DNA of 64,000 nt from Actinacidiphila acididurans. Its GTDB lineage: Bacteria; Actinomycetota; Actinomycetes; Streptomycetales; Streptomycetaceae. A program made the translations under genes and the position numbers. How positions within the stretch are numbered: the first letter of the stretch is position 1; the number at the start of each line of letters is the position of its first letter. Under the pieces are notes generated by a model. That model had not been told where the DNA came from. It did not search any database and saw only the letters and a list, made by a program, of their open reading frames with translations. The stretch covers positions 124,001 through 188,000 of the forward strand of contig NZ_JADKYB010000005.1 of assembly GCF_016918855.1 (NCBI RefSeq), read 5' to 3'. Positions 41,316 to 50,829 of this stretch are shown here, piece after piece.

Positions 41316-41540
41316 AGCCCGGGCCGGACGCCGCCGTCGGCCGGCCGGGGCCGGAGCCTTGAGGCAGTGCCCGGCCTCGTCGGGACCGGCCGAGTGTCCC
41401 GCGCTGCCCGGCACTGCCCTCCTGTTCTACAACGGCAGATCGCCCACGCGGCGGGCCGCCTGTGGAAAACCCCTCCCGGACGATCCGGCCTGTGGATAAC
41501 TTCCGCGGCCGGTCGGTCCGTGCTGGCTATCGTCGGTCCC

Positions 41541-42515
41541 ATGCGAATGCTCGTGATGGGCGGGACGGGATTGATCGGACGCGCGCTGGTCGAGCGCGCG
41601 CTCGCACGGGGAATGGAGGTGACGCTGTTCGGGCGGGGAAAGACGGGCCCTGACCTTTTTCCGGGCGTGCGCCGACTGGTCGGCGACCGGGAGGAAGGGG
41701 AGTACGCGGCGCTGGCCGGCGAGAGCTGGGACACGGTCGTGGACGTGAGCGGATACGTACCCCGGCACGTCGGGGAGGCCATGGCGGCCCTGGACGACCG
41801 CGTCGGGCGGTATCTGTTCATATCCAGCCACGCGGTGTACGAGGCCGAGGGGCTGGCGCCGGGATCGGACGAGGACGCGCCGCGGCGGCCGCCGGTGCGG
41901 TCGGTCCGGCACCACGCCGACCTGGACGGGGACACGTACGGGCCGTCGAAGGTGGCCTGCGAGGACGACGTGCTGGCCACGTACGGGGAGCGGGCCACGA
42001 TCGTGCGGCCGGGGAAGGTCGCCGGGCCGCACGACCCGTCGGCCGGCTTCACCTACTGGGTACGCAGGGCCGCCCGGGGCGGCCGGATCGCACTGCCGGG
42101 CGATCCGGACCAACCGGTGCAGGTCGTGGACTCCCGGGACCTGGCCGCACTGCTGGTACGGCTGGCCGCCGACGACCGGCCGGGGGTCTTCCACGCGGTC
42201 GGCCCGGCCGAGCCGGTGACCCTCGGCGGGCTGATCGAGACCTGCGCGCGGGTCGCGGGCAGCAGCGTCGAGGTGGTGCCGGTGACGCCGGCGCAGGTGC
42301 CGCCCCTCTTCCCACTGATCCGCGCCCACTGGCCGTCCCAGCAGCGCAGTGCCGCCCGCGCGTGGGCGGCCGGACTGACCGCGACCCCGCTGTCGGTCAC
42401 CGCCGCCGACGTCCTGGCCTGGGACCGCGCCCGCGGCGAGCCACCGCTGACCAACGGCTGGACGCCGGAGCAGGAGCGTGCGGTGCTGGCCGCGCACGAC
42501 GCCGACCTGGGCTGA
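41541..42515 (+). CDS. NAD-dependent epimerase/dehydratase family protein
   Basis: The 324-residue product has MRMLVMGGTGLIGRALVERALARG, an extended-SDR Rossmann motif, VVDVSGYVPRHVGEAM, FISSHAVYEAEG, and TYGPSKVACEDDV, where Tyr and Lys are spaced as Y-x3-K in the active site. Substrate unknown; relatives resemble reductases acting on sugar nucleotides or isoflavones. ATG 41541 gives a standard N-terminus. Confidence 0.88.
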   Translation: MRMLVMGGTGLIGRALVERALARGMEVTLFGRGKTGPDLFPGVRRLVGDREEGEYAALAGESWDTVVDVSGYVPRHVGEAMAALDDRVGRYLFISSHAVYEAEGLAPGSDEDAPRRPPVRSVRHHADLDGDTYGPSKVACEDDVLATYGERATIVRPGKVAGPHDPSAGFTYWVRRAARGGRIALPGDPDQPVQVVDSRDLAALLVRLAADDRPGVFHAVGPAEPVTLGGLIETCARVAGSSVEVVPVTPAQVPPLFPLIRAHWPSQQRSAARAWAAGLTATPLSVTAADVLAWDRARGEPPLTNGWTPEQERAVLAAHDADLG

Positions 42516-42622
42516 AGTCGGCCGAGAGGGGCGGCGGTTGGCGCCCAGTCAGTACACAGCCGTGCCCGGAACGAGACCTTCGGCAAGGGCGAGCTGACGT
42601 AGAGTGCGAGCCAGCGTGTTCA

Positions 42623-42636
42623 TTGAACGCGTTCAA
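42623..42636. promoter_or_regulatory. 14-bp perfect palindrome upstream of the penicillin-binding protein
   Basis: TTGAACGCGTTCAA is a perfect palindrome ending 22 bp before ATG 42659, directly ahead of the GGGAGGGGG ribosome binding site. It could be a repressor operator or an RNA element at the transcript 5' end. Confidence 0.5.
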
Positions 42637-42658
42637 AAAGGGGAGGGGGACCGGTTAC

Positions 42659-44314
42659 ATGCCCGTACCACGGGGTGTGAAGATCGGAATTGTCTCAACG
42701 GTCTTCGCCGGCATGATCGGCGTCGCCGGATTCGGCGCGTACAACATCGTCTCGGCCGTCGGTTCTTCCGGTGGTGGCGGAAGCGGGAGCAGCAGCGGCG
42801 CCCAGGCATCCAGCACGCCCACGACCCAGGCTCCGCTGACCGCCAAGCAGGTCACCGACACCGCGGCGGACTTCCTGACCGCCTGGTCGCAGGGCGACCT
42901 CGCGGGCGCTGCCAAGTTCACCGACGCCTCCGCCACCGCGACCCAGGACCTGACCGGCTTCCGCACCGGCGCGCACGTCACGGCCGTCCAGGCCATGGCG
43001 AGCACCCGGTCGACGACCGAGGCTGCGTCCGACACGGTCCCGTTCACCGTGGACGCGACGATCTCCTACCAGGGCCTGACCGACCACTGGACCTACGCCT
43101 CCTCGCTCACCGTGGGCCACGGCCCCGACGGCAAGCCCGCGGTGCGCTGGGCGCCCTCCGTGCTGAACCCGGCCCTGACCGAGGGCGACTCGATCGTCAC
43201 CGGCTCGGCCAAGGCCCCCGAGCTGGAGGTCCGGGACCGCAACGGCGTGGTGATGACCGAAGCCCAGTACCCGTCGCTCACCCGGATCTTCGACGACTTC
43301 CGCAACCGCTACGGGGACAAGCTCAGCGGCGGCACCCCCGGCATCGAGACGTACATACAGACCTCGGCCGGCGAGCAGGGCAAGACTCTGGAGATCCTGC
43401 GCAAGGGCCGCGGCGCCCGGCTGAACACCACCCTGGACGCGCACGTGCAGGCGGCAGCCGAACGTGCGGTGGCCGGAAAGACCCAGGCCGGCGTGACCGC
43501 GGTGGACGCCGACACCGGCGGCATCCTGGCGGTCGCCTACAGCCCGGCCGAAGGAGTGGACTGGGCGCTGCAGGACGACGTGGCGCCGGGCTCGACCTTC
43601 AAGGTGGTCACGGCGGCGGCGTTGCTCCAGCACGGCATGACGCCCGGCTCGTCGGCGCCCTGCCGCAACGGCGCCAACTACGGCTACGGCAAGCCCTACC
43701 GTAACGACAACGGCATGAACAACGCCTCCGCCACCCTGGACTGGGACTTCGCCTTGTCCTGCAACACCGGCTTCATCCTCCAGGCCGGCCGGCTCGGCAG
43801 CGACGGACTGGTGGCCACCGCCGCGCAGTTCGGCCTCACCCAGCGGTGGAACGTGGGTACGCCGGTGGAGCAGCCCGCCGTCCCCGGCGGTTCGGGCGAC
43901 GAGCTGACCTCGGAGATGATCGGCCAGGGCCAGTTGCAGATGAGCCCGCTCATCATGGCCTCGGTGGCCGCGACCGCCCGGACCGGCGACTTCCACCAGC
44001 CGCGGATCGTGCCCTCGCACCTGATCGACGGGCCGCTCGCGCACGCCGCCGGCATACCCAACACCACCTCGCACCAGCTGCGCTCGATGATGCACAGCGC
44101 GATCAGCTACGGCACCGCCGCCGGTGTGATGAGCGGTTTCGGCTCGGACTCGGGAGCCAAGACCGGATCGGCCGAGATCGACGGGGCCGCCAACCCCAAC
44201 GGCTGGTTCCTGGGCTACTCCGGCCACGTCGCCGCCGCGGCCGTGGTGCAGGGCGGCGGCCACGGCAACGCCTCGGCGGGCCCGATCGTGGCGGCGGTGC
44301 TGCGCGCGAGCTGA
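42659..44314 (+). CDS. Penicillin-binding protein with NTF2-like (MecA N) domain
   Basis: This is a class B-type transpeptidase that cross-links peptidoglycan outside the membrane. The 551-residue product has one N-terminal anchor (IGIVSTVFAGMIGVAGFGAYNIV), a Gly/Ser linker, an NTF2-like domain (about 60-165), a dimerisation region, and the transpeptidase with APGSTFK (SxxK), LSCN (SxN) and AKTGSAE (KTG). No low-affinity resistance claim is made. It follows pmt in the core gene order once the element is removed, apart from the epimerase. Confidence 0.93.
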   Translation: MPVPRGVKIGIVSTVFAGMIGVAGFGAYNIVSAVGSSGGGGSGSSSGAQASSTPTTQAPLTAKQVTDTAADFLTAWSQGDLAGAAKFTDASATATQDLTGFRTGAHVTAVQAMASTRSTTEAASDTVPFTVDATISYQGLTDHWTYASSLTVGHGPDGKPAVRWAPSVLNPALTEGDSIVTGSAKAPELEVRDRNGVVMTEAQYPSLTRIFDDFRNRYGDKLSGGTPGIETYIQTSAGEQGKTLEILRKGRGARLNTTLDAHVQAAAERAVAGKTQAGVTAVDADTGGILAVAYSPAEGVDWALQDDVAPGSTFKVVTAAALLQHGMTPGSSAPCRNGANYGYGKPYRNDNGMNNASATLDWDFALSCNTGFILQAGRLGSDGLVATAAQFGLTQRWNVGTPVEQPAVPGGSGDELTSEMIGQGQLQMSPLIMASVAATARTGDFHQPRIVPSHLIDGPLAHAAGIPNTTSHQLRSMMHSAISYGTAAGVMSGFGSDSGAKTGSAEIDGAANPNGWFLGYSGHVAAAAVVQGGGHGNASAGPIVAAVLRAS

Positions 44315-44371
44315 CCGCCACACTCCCGCGGGCCCGCCTGGGTCAGGGCCCACCGGGTCACCCGGCAGTCG

Positions 44372-45220
44372 TCACTCCCCCGCCTCCGCCAGCAGATCGG
44401 TGAAGGCGGGGTTGGCGACCAGGATCCCGCCGTCCACCGGCAGCGTCGCCCCGGTGATCCAGGCCGCGTCGCGCGAGGCGAGGAAGGTGATCGCCGCGGC
44501 GATGTCCACGGCCTCGCCGACCCGGCCCAGCGGGTAGGCGCAGGCTGCCGCGTCGACCTGCGCCTCACGGCCGGACCAGGCGGGCGTGCGGACCGTACCG
44601 GGCACGACCAGGTTGCACCGCACCCCGTCCGACGCGCCCCGTATCGCGAGAGAGCGGGTCAGTGAGACCAGGCCCGCCTTGGCGGCGCTGTAGGCGTGGT
44701 TGCCGAAGTAGGACATGCCGTTGACCGAGCCGATGTTGACGATCGCGCCCCGCCGCCCCGGCGCGGCGCGCAGGTGGGGCAGCGCGGCCCGGGCACAGCG
44801 CATAGCGCCCACCAGAGAGACGTCCAGGTCGCGGTACCAGTCCTCGTCGGACTCGGCGGCGAAGTCCTCCTGGTGGTAGCTGCACGCGTAGGCGTTGTTG
44901 ACCAGTACGTCCAGTGTGCCGAAGGCGTCGGCGGCCTGCCCGATCACGGCGTCCACGGTCGCGCGGTCGGCGACATCGCAGGCCGCGGCCAGCGCGCGGC
45001 CCCCGGCGGCTCGGATCGAGGCGGAGGTTGCCTCTGCGGACTCGGCGTCGATGTCCGCGATCAGCACCGCGGCGCCCTCGGCGGCGAACCGCCGGGCCGT
45101 GACCTCGCCGATCCCCCGGGCCCCGCCGGTCACCACCACGCCGTAGCCGTCGAAACGGCCCGGCAGCGAGGCGAACGGCGCCGGCCCCACCTGTCCCGTA
45201 CGTGTCACAAGTCCCGTCAT
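44372..45220 (-). CDS. Short-chain dehydrogenase/reductase
   Basis: The 282-residue product has VVVTGGARGIGEVTARRFA (cofactor motif TGGxxGIG), ADIDAES after strand 2 (favours NAD over NADP), NNAYA (usual NNAG, slightly altered) and the catalytic YSAAKAG with Ser upstream in NIGSVN. Substrate unknown. It starts 4 bp after the stop of the beta-lactamase-fold gene, so the pair is one operon. Confidence 0.9.
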   Translation of the reverse strand: MTGLVTRTGQVGPAPFASLPGRFDGYGVVVTGGARGIGEVTARRFAAEGAAVLIADIDAESAEATSASIRAAGGRALAAACDVADRATVDAVIGQAADAFGTLDVLVNNAYACSYHQEDFAAESDEDWYRDLDVSLVGAMRCARAALPHLRAAPGRRGAIVNIGSVNGMSYFGNHAYSAAKAGLVSLTRSLAIRGASDGVRCNLVVPGTVRTPAWSGREAQVDAAACAYPLGRVGEAVDIAAAITFLASRDAAWITGATLPVDGGILVANPAFTDLLAEAGE

Positions 45221-45224
45221 CGGG

Positions 45225-46400
45225 TCAGCGTAGGCACTCCCGCACGGCCCTGACCAGTGCCTGGGCGCGGGGGTCAGCGGTGACGTTCTTCTGCATGCCG
45301 TTGGTGACGTAGCCGAAGCCGATGCCGTTCTCGGGGTCGGCGAAGGCCAGCGAGCCGCCGCGTCCAGGGTGACCGAAGGAGCCGGGCCCGAGCATCGGCG
45401 AGGACGGGCTGTGCAGCATGTAGCCCAGCCCGAAGCGGGTGTTGACCACCAGCACCCGGTCCGGCCCGTCGGCTTCCACCGTGCGGGCCGCGGTCAAAGT
45501 GGCCGGCACGAACAGCCGCCGCCCGCCGTCCACGTCACCGACCAGCGCGGCGTAGAAGCGGGCCAGCGCGCGGGCGGTGGCGATCCCGCCGGACGCGGGC
45601 AGTTCGCCGGCCCGGTACGCGGGGTCGTTCTCGTCCGGCAGCGGCGTGATCGCGGCGAAGGCGCGGCGGGTGAGCGAGCCGGGGTCGGCGTAGGCGTCGT
45701 GCACCGCCGGCTTGGCCCGGGCCCGCAGCCCCCCGGAGGCGGGCGGCGGCGGGGTGGCGATGTCGCCGATCCGCCCCACCCGGTGCTCCTCGCCGGGCGG
45801 CAGCCCTATCCACAGGTCCAGGCCCAGCGGGCGGGCTATCTCCTCGGCGACGAACCTCCCGATGGTGCGCCCGCCGGCCCGCAGCACCAGCTCCGCCAGC
45901 AGCCAGCTGTACGTCTGGGCGTGGTAGCCGTGCGCCTCGCCGGGCGGGAACAGCGGCGCCTGCGCGGCGACCGCCCGCGCCCCGCTCACCCCGTCGAGCG
46001 CATGCTCGGGCGTGACCGGTACGTCCAGCGCCGGCACCCCGGCCCGGTGCGCCAGCACGTCCCGTACCGTGACCCGCTCCTTGCCGCGGGCCTTGAATTC
46101 CGCCCAGTACGCCCCCACCGGCGCGTCCAGGTCGAGCTGGCCGCGCTGGTGGAGCAGCAGCAGACAGGCCGCGGCCACCCCCTTGGTGGCCGAGCGCACG
46201 GTCTGCGCCGTCTCCTGCCGCCACGGCCCCCCGCCGTCGAAATCGGTGCTGCCGGCCCACAGGTCCACCACCGCACGCCCCCGGTGGTAGAGGGCGAAGG
46301 CCGCGCCCCGGTCGCCGCGCTGCCCGAAGTTGCGCGCGAAAGCGGCGCGGACCGGCTCCCAGCCGTCCTCCGCCGTCCCGTGGACGTCCCCGAAGTCCAT
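45225..46400 (-). CDS. Beta-lactamase-fold serine hydrolase (class C / esterase-like)
   Basis: The 391-residue product has SATKGVAAACLLLL with the SxxK nucleophile near residue 74, YSWLLAELV as the Tyr motif and GHPGRGGSLAFADPENGIGFGYVTN as the third motif (HxG in place of KTG). Such proteins are usually esterases or peptidases, seldom true beta-lactamases. There is no signal peptide, so it is probably cytoplasmic. ATG 46400 gives MDFGDVHGT. It is coupled with the downstream SDR. Confidence 0.88.
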   Translation of the reverse strand: MDFGDVHGTAEDGWEPVRAAFARNFGQRGDRGAAFALYHRGRAVVDLWAGSTDFDGGGPWRQETAQTVRSATKGVAAACLLLLHQRGQLDLDAPVGAYWAEFKARGKERVTVRDVLAHRAGVPALDVPVTPEHALDGVSGARAVAAQAPLFPPGEAHGYHAQTYSWLLAELVLRAGGRTIGRFVAEEIARPLGLDLWIGLPPGEEHRVGRIGDIATPPPPASGGLRARAKPAVHDAYADPGSLTRRAFAAITPLPDENDPAYRAGELPASGGIATARALARFYAALVGDVDGGRRLFVPATLTAARTVEADGPDRVLVVNTRFGLGYMLHSPSSPMLGPGSFGHPGRGGSLAFADPENGIGFGYVTNGMQKNVTADPRAQALVRAVRECLR

Positions 46401-46652
46401 GAGTGGTGCCCTCCCGCGCCTCCCGCCGCACCGACGCCACCCGCCGTACGGACTCCTCTCCATGGTGCACGACGGATCCGACACTCCCTCCCGGCCCCAC
46501 CGGCGAGGGCAACCGGGAAGACAGCGAGAAGACGGAGGGCGGACATGCGGGCGGGCCCGTGCCGGGACCGCCGGCCCGGCATTGCTGCCGGGAGGAGGCG
46601 GCCCCGTCACAGGCCCGGTGGGGGGACCCGCTGTCAGGTCACGGATGACCTG

Positions 46653-48419
46653 TTACGACAGCGGCGGGTAGGCGTTCTGGATGAGCTGGTGGAACTCGGC
46701 GGAGAACCAGTGACCGGCCAGCGGCGAGTTCGGCAAGGCGCCGGTCGGGTTGTTGCCGTTGCGCGCGTTGCCCGTGTAGGTCGGGTCGCACATCTGGTCG
46801 AAGCCCTTGCCCTCGTCGTTCGAGATGGCCGAGCTCGAGCCGTCGGACTCGCCCGGGGGCTTGATCCACACGTAGGCGTCGATGTTGGCCGCGGGAGCCG
46901 CCGTCGGCCGCTCGCCGATGCCCGCCCCGGACTGGTTGCACCAGTTGCCGGCGTGGATGCGGCGGTCGATCCGGCTGCCGTTGACGTACGTGTCCACGTC
47001 CGTCTTGGCGGCCGGTCCGGTCGGCCGTGCCGTGCCGCCCCAGCCGTTGCGGCCGGTGTCGATCAGCATGCCGATACTGGACGGGAAGCCGTCGGAGACG
47101 AGCTGGTTGCGCAAGCCCTGCGCGTACGACTGCTCGTCGATGTACTGGTTCCAGTCGACCCACTTGGACTGCCGCACCGTGGTGCCGTTCACCGAGTCGG
47201 TGATCTTGACGTACGGCTCCACGGTCGCGCTGTAGTTGGCCGTGTTGGTGATGAAACCGTTCACGTCGGCCAGGACGGCGCCGTTGGTCGTGGCGACCTT
47301 GTAGAACTCCTGCGCGGAGGGGCCGAGGTTGGTGTCCCAGCCGAGCCAGGCGTGGTGACCGGCGTCGATGTACTGGTACGTGTTCGGCAGCGCGCCGAGC
47401 TTGGCCAGGGCGTAGGAGACGCCCTTCTCGTAGTTGCCGTTGGCCGCCATCGTCGCGCAGGCCGCGGTCGCGCCGGCCTGGCTGCCCGCGTTGGTGACCA
47501 GGTTGGGCAGCGAATCGGGCTCGATGATGTTGACGATGCGCAGGCCGGAGTACTTGGCGTTGGCTTCGATCGCCGCGATCGGGTCGATGTACTGGGACTT
47601 GTACTTGTCGATGTCTGTCGGGCCCAGCTCACCGTTGGAGGCGAGGGCCGCGCAGTCCCGGCCGGGCAGGTCGTAGATCACGAACTCGACGGTCAGCGGC
47701 TGGCCGGCCGCCTGCGTCACGGCCGCGTCCAGGTGGGCCTGCAGGCCCATGCCGCCGTTGGCTCCCGCGATCGCCGCGATCCGGTCCAGCCAGACGGCGG
47801 TGGACTGGTTGGCGATCTTCTGGCCGCCGTCGGCCGCGGCCTCGGCGGACCACTCCGGGTTGACGTAACCCTTGGCGCCCACGTACGGGTTGTCGAGCTT
47901 CTGCCCGGGCGGCGGGCTGGTCGGCGGCGGGGTGGTGGGCGGCGGCGTCGTGGGGGGCGGGGTGGTCGGCGGCGGGGTGGTGGGGGGAGTGGTGCCGCCG
48001 CAGGCGACGCCGTTGACCGTGAACGACGTCGGAGCGGTGTTGGTGCCGCTGTACGAGCCGTTGAAGCCGAAGGTCGTCGAACCGTTCGTGGCCAGCGAGC
48101 CGTTGTACGACATGCTGGTCGCGGTGACCTTCTGGCCGGACTGGGTGATGTTGGCGTTCCAGCCCTGGGTCACCTTCTGGTTGCCCGCGTACGTCCAGCC
48201 GACGTTCCAGCTGCTGATCGGGTCACCGGTGTTGGTGACGGTGACCGTCACCCCGAAGCCGGTGTCCCACTGGTTGTCGACGTGGTACGTCACCGCGCAG
48301 CCGGCGGTGGCCGCCGAGGCCGTGGTGGTGCTCATCGCAGCGGCCACCGCGCCGGAGGCGACGACGAGCGCCCCTGCGGCAAATGCGGCGGTTCTACGAC
48401 GGACTGTCGGAAGTGCCAT
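46653..48419 (-). CDS. Secreted GH6 cellulase (cellobiohydrolase type) with CBM2
   Basis: The enzyme cuts cellulose outside the cell. The 588-residue precursor has a signal peptide (RRRTAAFAAGALVVASGAVAAAM...ASA, about 1-36), a family 2 carbohydrate-binding module (about 38-139, starting CAVTYHVDNQWDTGFGV and closed by a final Cys), a Thr-Pro linker of tandem TPPP units (about 141-170), and a GH6 domain with YDLPGRDCAALASNGE, NIIEPDSLPNL and WVDWNQYIDEQSYAQGL. The linker is encoded by short GC repeats (47930-47995). A CebR operator lies upstream. Confidence 0.94.
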   Translation of the reverse strand: MALPTVRRRTAAFAAGALVVASGAVAAAMSTTTASAATAGCAVTYHVDNQWDTGFGVTVTVTNTGDPISSWNVGWTYAGNQKVTQGWNANITQSGQKVTATSMSYNGSLATNGSTTFGFNGSYSGTNTAPTSFTVNGVACGGTTPPTTPPPTTPPPTTPPPTTPPPTSPPPGQKLDNPYVGAKGYVNPEWSAEAAADGGQKIANQSTAVWLDRIAAIAGANGGMGLQAHLDAAVTQAAGQPLTVEFVIYDLPGRDCAALASNGELGPTDIDKYKSQYIDPIAAIEANAKYSGLRIVNIIEPDSLPNLVTNAGSQAGATAACATMAANGNYEKGVSYALAKLGALPNTYQYIDAGHHAWLGWDTNLGPSAQEFYKVATTNGAVLADVNGFITNTANYSATVEPYVKITDSVNGTTVRQSKWVDWNQYIDEQSYAQGLRNQLVSDGFPSSIGMLIDTGRNGWGGTARPTGPAAKTDVDTYVNGSRIDRRIHAGNWCNQSGAGIGERPTAAPAANIDAYVWIKPPGESDGSSSAISNDEGKGFDQMCDPTYTGNARNGNNPTGALPNSPLAGHWFSAEFHQLIQNAYPPLS

Positions 48420-48534
48420 GTGCGTACGACCTCCATAGGGGGGATGGACCTTCGACGCCGACGCGCTTGTGCCCGCTTCGAAAGGTCAAGGGAGGTGGTG
48501 CGGTGATTCATGGTTCGGTTACAGGCTCTTAACG

Positions 48535-48548
48535 TGGGAGCGCTCCCA
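48535..48548. promoter_or_regulatory. CebR operator
   Basis: TGGGAGCGCTCCCA is the exact 14-bp palindrome known as the CebR box. CebR represses cellulase and cello-oligosaccharide uptake genes in Streptomyces until cellobiose is present. It lies 116 bp upstream of the GH6 cellulase start. Confidence 0.93.
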
Positions 48549-48637
48549 TAGTGGGGAGTCGGTTCGGCCCTGTCAATGCTTGAAGCAGCACCGCTTGCTG
48601 CCCGGCCCCGCCGCCCCGTGCCCGGGCCGTCCGCCGA

Positions 48638-49012
48638 TCACCCCGCCGGCCTGCGGATCTCCAGCATCAGACACCCCGTCACAGTGCGGTACGGCCCGTG
48701 CGGCATCCCCGGCGGCCGCGACGCATAGTGCCCGGCGGTGAATGTACGGCGCAGCGTCAGGTCCTCCAGTTCACCCTCGAGGAGGTAGACCTCCTCGTAG
48801 TACGCGTGCCGGATCACCCCCGCCGCAGTGGTGTCGAGTCCGGGCGCCCAACGGGCCAGCCGCGTCATCTCCACCGCCCGGTCCGGACCGGCCGACAGCA
48901 CCCGTTCGCTCACCCCGGGCGCGGCCGAATCCGGCACCCAGCGCAGCGTGTTTGGGTCGTAGAACTCGTGCTCGTCCTTCACCGGGACACTGCCTCTCGT
49001 GGCCGTCGCCAT
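48638..49012 (-). CDS. Cupin-domain protein
   Basis: The 124-residue product has HEFYDPNTLRWVPD, then a cupin core ARWAPGLDTTAAGVIRHAYYEEVYLLEGELEDLTLRRTFTAGHYASRPPGMPHGPYRT, with His/Glu spacing as in the metal-binding cupin motif 1 and PHGPY for motif 2. It is probably a ChrR- or oxygenase-like cupin. ATG 49012 is used; a GTG a few codons later is also possible. Substrate unknown. Confidence 0.8.
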   Translation of the reverse strand: MATATRGSVPVKDEHEFYDPNTLRWVPDSAAPGVSERVLSAGPDRAVEMTRLARWAPGLDTTAAGVIRHAYYEEVYLLEGELEDLTLRRTFTAGHYASRPPGMPHGPYRTVTGCLMLEIRRPAG

Positions 49013-49163
49013 TGCGTCGCCGTCACGGGTCGCGAGTCGCACGTCACCATTGCGCCGCCTCCGCCGTAGCGTCACCGGAGCGGGAGTCTACGGCCGGGCC
49101 GCATGGTCGTACCGGTGGCGTACGGGCGCAACCCGCGCCCATGGCGACGGCTTTGACCGCGGC

Positions 49164-50600
49164 TCAGCCTGCGTCGCCCGCCTCCATTGCGGCGAGTTTC
49201 TGCCTGGCCGCGGCGATACGCGCGAGCGTGCGGTCCCGGCCGAGGACGGTCAGCGACTCGAACAGCGGCAGGCCCACCGTACGGCCCATGGCGGCGACCC
49301 GGACCGGTGCCTGGGCCTTGCCGAGTTTCAACCCGTGGCCGGTGGCGACCCCCTCCAGCGCCGCCTTCAGGGTGTCCGGCTCCCAGGAAGCCAGCGCCGA
49401 GAAGACGGCGTGCGCGTCGGCCAGCAACTGCCCGGCGGCCGGGGTCATCTCCTTGGCCCAGGACGGGTCGTCGTGGACCGGTTCGGGCAGGAAGAGGAAG
49501 TCCACGTAGGCGGTGATCTCGGACAGGACGGCGACCCGGGTCCGGGCGAGCGGCGCGAGGGCGGCGAAGGCCGCCGGATCGAAGTCCGCCGGGTCCCATG
49601 GCGCATGCGGCGCCCGCAGCCAGGGCGCGCACGCGGCGGCGAACTCCTCCTCCGGCAGGGCGCGGATGTACTCGCCGTTGAACGCCGTGAGCTTGCGGAC
49701 GTCGAAGTACGCCGAGGAGGCGGTCACGTCCTCGATGCGGAACAGCCGCTCCAGCTCCTCGCACGGCATGATCTCGCGGTCTCCGCCCGGCCCCCAGCCC
49801 AGCAGCATCAGGTAGTTCACCAGCGCGTCCGGCAGGTAGCCCTCAGCGAGGTAGTCCTCCAGGGCCACCTTGTCGCGGCGTTTGGACAGCTTCTGCCGCC
49901 TGTCGTTGACGATCACCGGCAGGTGCGCCCAGCGCGGTGGCCGGGCGCCCAGCGCCTGCCACAGCAACTGCTGCTTGGGCGTGTTGGACAGGTGCTCCTC
50001 GCCGCGGATCACCTCGGTGATCCCCTCGTCCAGGTCGTCCACCACGTTGGCCAGCAGGAACACCGGTGAGCCGTCGCCGCGCGCGATCACGAAGTCCTCG
50101 ATGGCGGCATTGGGGAAGGCGGGCGTGCCGCGCACCAGGTCCACCACCACCGTCTCGCCCTCGTCCGGGGTACGGAAGCGCAGCGCCCGCCCGGCCTCCG
50201 GCGACAGGCCCCGGTCGCGGCAGTACCCGTCGTAACCGGAGTGCTGCGAGCCGGTGCGCCGGGCCACGTCCTCCCGGGTGCAGTCGCAGTAGTACGCGCG
50301 TCCCGCCCCGTACAGCTCACGCGCCGCCGCGCGGTGCCGCTCCCCGCGGGCGGACTGGAAGTACGGCCCCTCGAAGGCGGGGTCGGCCGCGGAGATGCCG
50401 ATGGCGGCCAGCGCGCTGATGATCCCTTGCGTCCACTCGGGCTTGTTGCGCGCCGCGTCGGTGTCCTCGATCCGCAGCACAAAGGTGCCGCCGGACTGTC
50501 GGGCCACCGCCCAGTTGTAGAGCGCGGAACGCGCGCCGCCCACATGGAACATGCCGGTCGGGGAGGGCGCGAAACGGACACGGGGCGCAGTGCTGGACAT
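49164..50600 (-). CDS. gltX: Glutamyl-tRNA synthetase
   Basis: The class I synthetase charges tRNA-Glu. The 478-residue product has the HIGH-type motif [22 protein letters not shown], the zinc-type cysteines [29 protein letters not shown] and the KMSKS-type KLSKRRD. The C-terminal helical anticodon domain is present. Whether this is the only gltX of the genome, or a second copy beside the usual leu-linked one, cannot be seen here. Confidence 0.93.
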   Translation of the reverse strand: MSSTAPRVRFAPSPTGMFHVGGARSALYNWAVARQSGGTFVLRIEDTDAARNKPEWTQGIISALAAIGISAADPAFEGPYFQSARGERHRAAARELYGAGRAYYCDCTREDVARRTGSQHSGYDGYCRDRGLSPEAGRALRFRTPDEGETVVVDLVRGTPAFPNAAIEDFVIARGDGSPVFLLANVVDDLDEGITEVIRGEEHLSNTPKQQLLWQALGARPPRWAHLPVIVNDRRQKLSKRRDKVALEDYLAEGYLPDALVNYLMLLGWGPGGDREIMPCEELERLFRIEDVTASSAYFDVRKLTAFNGEYIRALPEEEFAAACAPWLRAPHAPWDPADFDPAAFAALAPLARTRVAVLSEITAYVDFLFLPEPVHDDPSWAKEMTPAAGQLLADAHAVFSALASWEPDTLKAALEGVATGHGLKLGKAQAPVRVAAMGRTVGLPLFESLTVLGRDRTLARIAAARQKLAAMEAGDAG

Positions 50601-50829
50601 GCGGGTCAGCCTAGGCCGACGCCATGGGCGCGGGCATCCGTGTTTCCCGGCGCGGCGCCATTGCGCCGGTCGGCCGCCGAGGTGACGCGCGCACGCGACA
50701 CCCGGTGGCGCGCACCCGGCATCGCCGCCCGGTCCGCGTTCTCTCGTGTCCGGACCGCTGACCTGCGTGGCCCGGGCGCGTAACGTGGCCGCCTGACGTG
50801 GCTACCGACGGGTTGACCGGGGAGTAGGA

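Noticed and set aside
45225-46400. Beta-lactam resistance gene
   Set aside because: The third motif is HxG-like, there is no signal peptide and the neighbour is an SDR; an esterase-type hydrolase fits better.
45369-48506. 1045-residue open frame on the plus strand
   Set aside because: It is antisense to the serine hydrolase and GH6 cellulase, both of which have clear motifs.
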